Source of the DNA: an uncultured cyanobacterium
Lineage (GTDB): Bacteria > Cyanobacteriota > Cyanobacteriia > PCC-6307 > Cyanobiaceae
NCBI GenBank assembly: GCA_903862155.1
Contig: CAIOXF010000116.1
Span: 1-10,161, forward strand
Direction: 5' to 3'
Length of the DNA: 10,161 nucleotides
Below are positions 1 through 9,100 of this stretch, in pieces. Both the position numbers and the translations under genes were made by a program. Every line of letters starts with the position of its first letter. The stretch's first letter is position 1. The notes under the pieces were generated by a model. It worked only from the letters and a program-made list of their open reading frames with translations, was not told where the DNA came from and ran no database searches.

Positions 1-2
1 AG

Positions 3-101
3 CGCCTGAGTCTGATCGACAAGCGCTACAGCGAACCCCAACCGCAGCGATCACACCGCGGCCGCTCCACCAGCTGCGTGGACCTGCTCACCGCCTTCTA
101 A
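3..101 (+). CDS. C-terminal end of an unidentified upstream gene (partial)
   Basis: This frame is open from the left edge and stops at TAA 99-101, giving a last stretch of 32 residues that ends CVDLLTAF. The tail is basic and Arg/Ser-rich (RSHRGRSTSC) and shows no motif I recognise, so no function is offered. The case for a real gene is positional: the stop lies 38 bases before a strong rightward intrinsic terminator, as expected for the last gene of a transcription unit. Frame +2 is also open here, but it reads straight through the terminator and past the start of the giant gene, so it is less likely. With so few codons visible the call is tentative. Confidence 0.4.
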   Translation, partial: RLSLIDKRYSEPQPQRSHRGRSTSCVDLLTAF

Positions 102-139
102 ACACCACGCAGGCAGATCGCCACGCAAGAGTGATTCAC

Positions 140-165
140 ACCCGGGGCAGCACCCCGGGTTTTTT
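140..165 (+). terminator. Intrinsic terminator of the upstream unit
   Basis: A perfect 8-bp GC-rich stem, ACCCGGGG (140-147) with CCCCGGGT (153-160), closes a 5-nt loop CAGCA and runs directly into six T residues (160-165). There is no matching A-run upstream of the stem, so it should work only for rightward transcription. It isolates the giant peroxidase gene from the gene to its left. Confidence 0.88.
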
Positions 166-268
166 GATGGCGCCGCATGTTGATCACGCGGGCTCCATGC
201 ATCACCACAGCCGGTGCAACCCCCGCCAGGACTGGCCTCCCCGCGGGCGGGGCGACCACACCACAGGA

Positions 269-304
269 TCGCAAACATATTTACGTTGTTGTGATGGTTT
301 GCGA
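269..304. promoter_or_regulatory. 8-bp inverted repeat, possible operator or RNA hairpin
   Basis: TCGCAAAC (269-276) and GTTTGCGA (297-304) are perfect inverted copies separated by 20 bases. The spacer is the most AT-rich part of the intergenic region. The arms are 28 bp apart centre to centre, so they could be a dimeric regulator site near a promoter, or the arms of a large-loop hairpin in the leader transcript. The symmetry is observed; a role is inferred only. Confidence 0.3.
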
Positions 305-432
305 GGCGCGCCATACGCGCAGAGCAGTGATGCACGTGCCCAGCCATCAAGTCAGCGCACCGTCCATAGGTTGGCGGAGTTCAGATCCTGCGGGATCTCT
401 GTTTTCGCCTTTCCTCCATTTCGTCCTCCCTC

Positions 433-438
433 GGGGAG
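433..438 (+). promoter_or_regulatory. Ribosome binding site of the giant peroxidase gene
   Basis: GGGGAG at 433-438 is a good anti-16S match and ends 9 bases before ATG 448. Further start codons follow in frame (GTG 451, ATG 454, ATG 457); the spacing favours 448, although 451 or 454 cannot be excluded. The GGGAG core (434-438) is complementary to CTCCC at 426-430, so the site could be partly hidden in a 5-bp hairpin. Confidence 0.75.
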
Positions 439-447
439 CTCCAAACC

Positions 448-3102
448 ATGGTGATGATGAACCGCGGTGATCTGGATTTCATCCTCAAGCAGATCTATAT
501 CGCAGAAGCCGATGCCCGCGGCGAACAGCTGCTCGGCAATCTCATCCCTGATCCCACCCTCCCCTGGGGTCTGCGCCGCGTCGACGGCTCCAACAACAAC
601 CTGCTGGCAGGCAACGAAAACTTCGGCGCCGCCGACCAACCCTTCCCCTCGCTGCTGCCCCAGCAGTTCCGCAACGAGGGCGACGACAGCATGTTGTTTG
701 GCCCTCCTGGCACGCCTGCCGTCCCTGGCCAAACCCTGCTGACGAACAACAACTACGCCGTTAACGCCCAAAACAACCCCGCCATCACCCGTGGCATTCA
801 GCCCGGTGATGTGGTGGATGCCGATCCGCGCATCATCTCCAACCTGGTGGTGGATCAGAGCCTCCAGAACCCCGCGGCCATCTACCGCGCCCTCACCCTG
901 GCCGGCTCCGCCGACCGCATGGCGGACCTCGCTGAGGTCACCGGCGCCGTCGACGCCCTGCAAGCCGCTCAAGCCGCCGCTGACGCCGCTGCCACCACCG
1001 CCGCTGATGCCGCCCTGCGCGCTGTGCTCAGCGCCAAAGGCATCAACGTCTTCGACACCCTTGGTGACCTCACCAAGGCCACCGTGGACCTGCCCAACGT
1101 GGCACCCGATGAGGGCCTCTCCTCGCCCTTCAACGGCTGGATGATGCTCTTCGGTCAGTTCTTTGACCACGGTCTCGACCTGGTCGGCAAGGGCGGCAAT
1201 GGCACCGTCTATATCCCCCTCCAGCCTGACGATCCGCTCTACGTCCCCGGCAGCCCCACCAACTTCATGGCGCTCACCCGCGCCACTGTGGATGCCAACG
1301 GTGATGCGATCAACAAGACCACCCCATGGGTGGACCAGAACCAGACCTACACCTCCAACGCCTCCGCCCAGGTGTTCCACCGCGAGTACAAACTCGTCGG
1401 TGGCCGCCCGGTGGCCACGGGCAAGCTGCTGAGCGGTGCCGATGGCGGCCTGGCCAACTGGGCCGACGTCAAGGCCCAGGCCCGCAACATCCTGGGCATC
1501 GAGCTCAACGATATGAACGTGCACGCCATCCCGGAGGTGCTCGTTGATCCCTATGGCAACTTCATCCCTGGCGCCAACGGCCGCGTGCAGCTGGTGCGCA
1601 GCATTGCTGCCAACGGTGTTGTCACCGCAGTGGAGGGCAACCCGGCCGCACCGGTGCGCACCGCCGACGGCATGGTGTCTACCGGCCATGCCTTCCTCGA
1701 TGACATCGCCCATAACGCCAACCCCAGTGCCACCAAGGTGGCTGATGCCGACACCGCCATCAGCACCGCATCCCAACAGCAGCCCGCCGGCACCTACGAC
1801 AACGAACTGCTCGATCGCCACCTGATCGGCGGTGATGGCCGCGCCAACGAAAACTTCGGTCTGAGCGCCATTCACTTCGTGTTCCACGCGGAGCACAACC
1901 GCCAGGCCGAACTGGTGAAGGATCTGGTCTTCTCGGAAGCCCTGGCCGATCCCGCCGCCAACCTGGCCTTCCTCAACGAATGGCTCAGCACGCCCATCGA
2001 CGCAGCTGCTCTGGCCACCGCCACCAAGGACAGCCTCAACTGGAACGGCGAGCGCCTGTTCCAGGCGGCCAAGTTCCCCACCGAGATGCAGTACCAGCAC
2101 CTGGTGTTCGAGGAATTCGGCCGCACGGTGCAGCCGATGATCAACGTCTTCAACGCCTACGACAGCCAGCTCGATGCGGCGATCGTGAGCGAGTTCGCCG
2201 ATGTGGTGTATCGCTTCGGGCACTCGCAAACCGGCGAAACCGTTGACCGCTACGACGCCAACTTCAACCCGATCGGCAGCGGTGGTGTGCGAGACCTCAC
2301 CGCTGAGCAGGTGAGCCTGTTCGAGGCCTTCCTCAATCCTGTGGAATTCACCACCCTCGACGGGGTCGACGGTGGCATGAGCCAGGCCCAAGCCGCCGCT
2401 GCCGTGGCGCGCGGCATGACCCGCCAGGTGGGCCAGGAGATCGATGAATTCGTGGTGAGCGACATGCGCAACCGCCTGGTTGGCATCCCGCTCGACCTGG
2501 CTGCGCTCAACATCTCCCGCGGCCGGGAGCGCGGTGTGCCCTCGCTCAACAAAGCCCGCGAGGAATTCTTCCGCGGCTCCAATGATTCGGCGATCAAGCC
2601 CTACGCCAGCTGGTGTGAGTTCTCGCTCAACCTGCGCAACCCCGCCTCGATCGTTAACTTCATCGCCGCCTACGGCACCCACAGCACCATCACCAGCGCC
2701 ACCACGGTGGAGGCCAAGCGCGATGCCGCCTGGCTGCTGGTGATGGGCGGCGCCGGCGCACCCGCCGATCGCCTCGACTTCCTCAATGCCCGCGGCGCCT
2801 ATGCAGGCGACCCCGATCTGGGCGGTTTGAATCAGGTTGACTTCTGGGTGGGTGGTCTCGCTGAAAAAACCATGCCCTTCGGTGGCATGCTCGGCACCAC
2901 CTTCAACTTCGTGTTCGAGGCGCAGATGGAAGCCCTGCAGGACAGGGACCGCTTCTATTACCTCAGCCGTCTCGCCAACCTGAACCTCACGGCTCAGATG
3001 GAGAACAACAAGTTCGCCGAGATGATCCATCGCGTGACCGATGCCACGCACCTGCCGGGCAACGTCTTCAAGGCGATGGATTACCAGCTGGAGATGGATC
3101 AG
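448..3102 (+). other. Protein region: N-terminal extension and heme peroxidase domain 1 (residues 1 to about 885)
   Basis: The N-terminal part holds the phrases LPWGLRRVDGSNNNLLAG and GAADQPFPSLLP, which I associate with bacterial members of this peroxidase superfamily. An alanine-rich helix follows (about residues 169-191). The catalytic core runs from about residue 228. It has the distal motif FGQFFDHGLDL (235-245), the calcium-loop-like T-P-W-V-D-Q-N (292-298), GDGRANEN (462-469), EHNR (482-485), proximal YRFGH (588-592) and LNISRGRERG (687-696). The heme-ester Asp and Glu are present. The Met that makes the sulfonium link in myeloperoxidase (R-x-x-E-M) is Asn 469 here. The Asp directly after the distal His in myeloperoxidase, a calcium ligand, is Gly 242. 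The domain closes near LPGNVFKAMDYQLEMDQ. Confidence 0.9.
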
Positions 3103-6100
3103 ACCCGCCAGTTCAATGCAGGTCTTGGCAACGCTGATCCCGAGGGCGCCGTCAATGGCCTCGATCCCTTCCTCAGCGCCATGACCGGCGACCAGAAGGT
3201 GATTCGCGACACCCAGTTCCTCCAGTTCGTCGGCCCCGAGCACGTGGTAATCGGCGGCACCGAACAGGCCGACACCATGATCGCCGGCGATGGCGACGAC
3301 ACCCTCTGGGGTGACGGCGGCGATGACAACCTGGAAGGTGGCATCGGCAACGACTTCATCTTCGGTGGTGAGGGCGATGACGTGATCACCGACAGCTTCG
3401 GTGACGACGAAATCCGCTCCGGCGGCGGTGACGACGTTGTCCACGGCGGCCCGGGCCTCAACCTGATCATCACCGACACCGGCAGCGATGTGGTGTTCGG
3501 CGGCATCGACGACGATGAATACCTGCTCGGTCAGGGCAACGACTTCGCCAACGGCGGCGCTGGCGTCGACTTCCAGATCGGTGGGGAAGGCAATGACTGG
3601 CTCGAGTCCGGCACCGAAAACGGCCTGATGCTCGGTGACAACGGCGACATCGTGCAGGGTCTGCCGATCAAGCGCAGCGTCAACAGCCCGGTGATCGGTC
3701 ACGACGTGACCTACAACACCGGTGGTAATGCCGACCACGACGCCGAATCCGGCGACGACATCATGGTCGGCGGCCTTGGCACCGATAAGTTCTTCGGGGC
3801 CCTTGGCTTCGACTGGGCCACCCATAAGGACGATCCCTACGGCATCTATGTCGATATGGACAGCCGGGCCTTGAATGTGCCCCTGGCGGCCAACTCACCG
3901 GGTGCCACCTTCGATCGCTACCTCTCCACAGAAGCCGTTTCCGGATCGTTCAACAACGACTTCATCCGCGGCGAGATCGCAGCACTCACCGCTGGCCATG
4001 AACTGCTCGACAGCAATGTGAGCCTGATCAACGGCCTTGAGCAGCTGCTCGGCGCCGCTGTGAATGAGGCCGGAGACATTCGCTTCAGCGCTGGCGATCT
4101 GCTGATCACCGGCTCCGGCAGTGACCTTGCGGAAGGTCGGGGCGGTGATGATCTGATCGATGGCGACAGCCATCTCGATGTCAAGATCCTCGTCACGCCC
4201 ACCACGGGCCCAGCCTTCATGGTGAACAGCATCATGGAGATTCAGGACCAGCTGTTCAGCCGCGCGCTTCGTCCCAGCCAACTCAGCATCTGGCGGGAAA
4301 TCAAAGACGAAAGCTTCACCACTGATGTGGACGTTGCCCTCTACCGCGGCAACCGTGCCGATTACACAATCGAGGGCTACGACGCCACCAACGGCGTGGC
4401 CACCGATACCGATGGCGACGGCTGGATTTCGATCACCGACAACCAGGCCATTCCCACCGATGGCACTGACCGCGTCAAAAACATCGAGCGCGTGCTGTTC
4501 AACGACGGCAGCGTCAAGATCGCCGAGCATGCCAATCGCCTGGCGGAAGGGCGCCTCAGCCTGCTGGTGAACGGCCAGGCAGAACCCACTGGCACCGTCA
4601 CCGCAGCCGTCGGCCAGGTGCTCACGGCCTCCTCCGCAGCTCTGCGCGACTGGGATGAGCGCGCAGCTGACAATCCCATCTCAGCGGTGACCGCTCCAAT
4701 CGAGTACTACTGGCAGGTCGAAACCGTTGCTGGATCAGGCATCTTCACCGATATCCTGACCACCGTGAACGTAGCCGCCACGGCCGTCAAGGGTCCCGAA
4801 TTCACCGTGACTGCCGCAGAAGCCGGCCGCGCCATCCGGGTGATGGGCCGCTTCACCGACGCGAAAGGTGCCGTGGAAACCGTGTTCTCCAACGCGGCCA
4901 GCACCAACCCCAACCTGGCACCGGTCGTGGTGGATCCGATCAATGTGACCGGCACCATCAGTGAGCTGGCATTTAACGCACCTCTGGCGAACAACTTCAC
5001 CCATGTGGTGAATGGATCCTTCGCCATCGAGGATCCCGACTTCGCCAACGTGCAAAGCGTGGTGATCGCCAGCAGCGCCACCACCTTGGCGGGAAGCACC
5101 ACACCGCTCGGCACCCTCGTTCCGGTGGTCAGCAACCAAACCACAGGCGACGGCACCGGCACCATCAGCTGGACCTACCAGGTGAGCGACACCGCGCTCA
5201 ATCCCCTCCTCGAGGGCCAGCAGGTGGTGGAAACCTTTGTCGTCACCCTCAGCGATGGTGCCGGCGGCACCGTCAACCAGGCCATCACCGTGACCCTCAA
5301 CGGTGCCCGCGACCCGGTGAACGAGCCCGCCACCGGCACCCTGGTGGTGAGCGACCCCAGCCCCACCCGCACCCAGCCGCTCACGGTGCAGGGCCAGAAC
5401 ACCATCAGCGACCCCAATGGGGTGCCGGCCAACCCGGTGTTCACCTACCAGTGGCAACAGCGCCTCGCCACCAGCACCGATCCCAACGCCTGGACCAACA
5501 TCGCCGGTGCCACCGGCGTCTCCTTCACCCCGGGCCAGGCCCAGCTCGACCAAGCCCTGCGCGTTCAGGTGAGCTTCACCGACAGTGACGGCTTCCCCAA
5601 CACCCTTGTCACCGCCGCCACCGACGGCACTGGCAACACCTTCACCGGCACCATCGGTGCTGACACCATCAACGGCACCGCCTATGGCGATGCGATCAGC
5701 GGCGGCCTCGGCGGCGACACCCTCAACGGCAATGCCGGCGATGATGTCTTCTCCTGGGGTGTCACCAACCCGATCCTTTTCATTGCCCCCAACGGCATCG
5801 GCGATGGCCGTGACATCGTCAATGGCGGAGCCGGCACCGACACCTTCGTGGTGAACGGCAACAACCAAAGCGAAACCTATCGGATCTATGCACGCGCCAA
5901 TTTCCTGGCCGTTGCTGGCAACGCAGCCGCACCGCTCAATGCCGCCACCGAAATCGTCATCACCCGCGGTGGCACCAACAACGCCAGTGTGATCGCCGAG
6001 CTGCGGGGCATTGAAGAAATCATCATCAACACCGGCGCAGGCAACGACACCGTTACCCCCATCGGTAACTTCAATCCCACCAGTCTCGCCTTCAACACGA

Positions 6101-9100
6101 TCACCATCCAAGGCTCAGAAGATGACAACACCGTTGACATCTCTGATCTGCAATCGGCACACCGCATCCACTTCCTCACCCAGGGTGGTAACGACTTTGT
6201 GATCGGCAATCTCCGCCCGCAAGATGTCATCGACATCCCCGCCGGTGCCAATCCCGCCGACTATTCCATGACCGACAACGGTGATGGCACCGTCACCTTC
6301 TCTTCCCCCAACCACTCCGTCACCGTCACCGCCTCCCCAGACGCTCTCCCTCAGCTCGTCCCCGCTGATCCCCATTCCATCGCGCCCGAGCAATCAACGG
6401 CTCCTGCCGTGGATCCAGGCGTGGTGGGCGCCCTCACCCTCAGCGATGCCGAGCAGCTTCTGATGCTGGTGCGCGGCCAGGTGCCGCCGGCCCAGGGTGA
6501 CGATGCGGCCTTGGCCACCGGTGTGCGCCAGCTCACCGGTGTCGGCAACAACCAGGCCGACCCCACCCGGGCCTCCCTGGATACACCGTTCATCCGCCTC
6601 ACCGAAGCCCGCTACGGGCTGCTGGATGAGACTGCCAACAAGGCCGGAATCAATCCGATCTTCAAAGGAATCGATGCACGCACCGTCTCCAACCTGATCG
6701 GCGCCCAGCAGCCTGATACCGCCCCCAGCGATCAGGCCAGCACCCTGTTCATGTCGTTCGCCCAGTATTTCGACCACGGGCTCGACTTCATTCCCAAGGG
6801 CGGTAACGGCACCATCCCCATCGGCAACCAGATCCCTGGAAATCCCGATAACCCTGCTGATCTCACCCGCGCCACAATCGCGCGCTGGGAAAACGGCCTG
6901 CCGGTGTACCTCAACCAGGACACCCCCTATGTGGATCAGAACCAGGCCTACGGCCCCAATGAGGCCATCGGCCAGCTGCTGCGCTGCAGTGACGGCAACC
7001 ACGGCTTTGGGGGCATACTCCTCTGCAGCGCCTCCCCCGATCCTTCGGCTCCGGGCCACAATCAGCTGCCCAACCTGCGTCAACTGCTCGATACCCACAT
7101 CGACGCAGGCTCCATCTTCACCACCCCTAACGGGCCCAAGACCCTGCTGGAGGTGTATCCCGGCCTGCGGGATGGCAGCGGCAACTACGACGCAGCTCAA
7201 GTTCGCAACCTGGTCGCCAATTTCATGGGCACGGGTTACAACCTGCTGATCGACGCCAACCCAGCCATCAACCCGCTGGACCACGTGATCTCAGGGGATG
7301 GCCGTGTGAACGAAAACGTGGGGCTCAGCTCCATGCACGCCGTGTGGGTGCGCAATCACAACTACCATGCCGACCAGCTGCAGAAGCTCTACAGCGATCA
7401 CGGCATGGCCGTGAGCGAGGAAGAGCTGTTCCAGGCGGCCAAGATCGTGAACGAAGCTGAATACCAGCGGGTGATCTTCACGGAGTTTGCCGAGAAGATG
7501 CTGGGCGGCGTTGGCATCCGCGGCGTGGGTGATCACGGCTTCAGGGATTACAACCCCGATGCCGACGCCAGCATCAGCCTCGAATTCCAGGCCATTGCCT
7601 ACAGGCTCGGCCACACGATGATCGCCAACGACCTGTGGGTGCTCGACGCCAACGGCGTGGCCCAACCCAAGCCCCTGTTCGACCTTTTCCTCAATCCCAC
7701 CAACGATCCGTCGGCCTTCAGTGTTGACCATGACCGCAACCCCAGCACACCTGCGCTGACCGGGGACGCTGCCCTCGCTGTGTTGGCGCAGATGGGTTAC
7801 ACGCCCCAGCCGGGCTATGCCGAGCTCGGCACCGGCGCCATCCTGGGCGGCATCGCCCAGCAACCCGCTGAGGCGGTGGATGGCCAGATGGTCGATGCCG
7901 TACGCAACGACCTGGTGCGCGTCCGGGCCGACCTGTTCTCCGCGAACGTTGCCCGCGGTTGGGATCTGGGCATGGGCACCCTCAACCAGATCAAGATCGG
8001 CCTGCTGGCCTCCACCAGCTCCTACGTGCAGGAGGCGATCAGCTACGTGGGCGCCGACAGCCTCCAGCCCTACAGCAGCTGGGACGACTTCCAGAGCCGC
8101 AACAACCTCAGCGATGCGGTGATCAACCAGTTCAAGGCGGCCTATCCCGATCTGGTGTTGAGCCAGGCTGAGTGGGCCTCCTTCCAGAGCTTCAACCCTG
8201 AGATCGCGACGATCCCAAGCGGCGATAGCTTCATCGTGAAGGGCATCGATCGCGTCGATGCCTGGGTGGGCGGCCTTGTTGAAGCCAAGGTGGATGTCAA
8301 CAACGAAGGGGCAGCCCTGGTGGGCCCCACCTTCTGGGTGATCCTGCACGAGCAGATGGATCGGCTCCAGGAAGCCGACCGCCACTACTACATTCCTCGC
8401 CTCGAAAACCTCCCGCTTTACGCCAACTTCGTCGAAGGCGCCACCTTCGGGAAGATCATCGCCCGCAACACTGGCCTTACCAACCTGCCGGAAAACGTCT
8501 TTGACGTGTTCAAGCAGGACGACGGCGAGCCCCCGATCCAGATCCAGCCGAACGCTCCTACCGAGACAGGTGAGGCCGGTGCTGGCGAGACTGGAGGTCC
8601 TCAAGATGGCGTGACCCCAACGGCTCCCGAGCAGGAGCTGCCCCAGGACGCCGCCATCCATCTTGGTCTTTCGATCGTCAAAGATCCCGTCTTCGATGGC
8701 GATGCCACCAACGACATCGTCCTGCGCCAGTTCGGCAACAACGAGGAGCAAGCCAGCACCTTCTACCTCGCCCTCACCGCCGAGTCGCTCCGCGACGCCG
8801 CCATCAACACCCTCGACTTCTCCATCCACCTCGGAGAAGCCTTCGGTAAGGCCTTTGCTCTCAACCCCGCCGACATCCACTTCAACGAGACTCTCAACGT
8901 GGCTCGCCGCGTTCAGATCTCCGATGGTCCCGATGGCCCCGTGGTGCGCTTCAACGGTGCTGGCCTCGATGCCCTCGAGAACTCCGGCGCCGCCATCGAC
9001 GGCTCCACCGTTCTCGCCTACATCCAGCTCCAGCAGCGCTCTGACATCGACCAGCTGATCAAGGACGCCCGCACAGCAGACAGCAACGGCTTCCGCAACA

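Larger units (their letters stand above)
102..447 (+). other. Gene-free intergenic stretch with inverted repeats (probable leader of the peroxidase gene)
   Basis: Apart from the upstream terminator, these 346 bases hold no convincing gene. Three perfect inverted repeats are visible: 198-205 with 327-334 (TGCATCAC/GTGATGCA), 221-227 with 246-252 (CCCCGCC/GGCGGGG) and 269-276 with 297-304 (TCGCAAAC/GTTTGCGA). The last two lie side by side inside the first, so all three could form together as a branched RNA. Downstream is a 6-bp hairpin, 383-388 with 393-398 (AGATCC/GGATCT, loop TGCG), followed by CTG and TTTT. A pyrimidine-rich tract (about 396-432) leads into the ribosome binding site. The only AT-rich patch is 271-300. 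No promoter could be placed with confidence. Confidence 0.5.

Noticed and set aside
289..317. Possible sigma-70-type promoter, TTGTGA (289-294) with CATACG (312-317), 17-base spacing
   Set aside because: Only four of six and three of six consensus bases match, and the -10 lacks the conserved final T. It is not better than chance in this region.
131..454. Small + strand open frame across the intergenic region
   Set aside because: It reads through the terminator hairpin at 140-165 and overlaps the start of the giant gene. Its composition is unprotein-like (HHH, Pro and Arg runs).
3253..3609. Regularly repeated GGC/GAC-rich DNA that might suggest a CRISPR-like or satellite array
   Set aside because: The 27-nt period is the codon image of RTX nonapeptides in the sense frame. 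There are no conserved repeats with unique spacers.
352..3825. Antisense open frame of 1157 codons opposite peroxidase domain 1 and the RTX array
   Set aside because: It is a shadow of the GC-rich, C-ending codon use of the sense gene. The translation is a monotone Val/Ala/Gly/His/Glu mix with no domain, and the sense frame carries unmistakable catalytic and RTX motifs.
4735..6111. Antisense open frame of 458 codons opposite the Ig/VCBS region
   Set aside because: It is a Gly/Val/His/Asp-rich shadow frame with no family resemblance. The sense strand explains the region.
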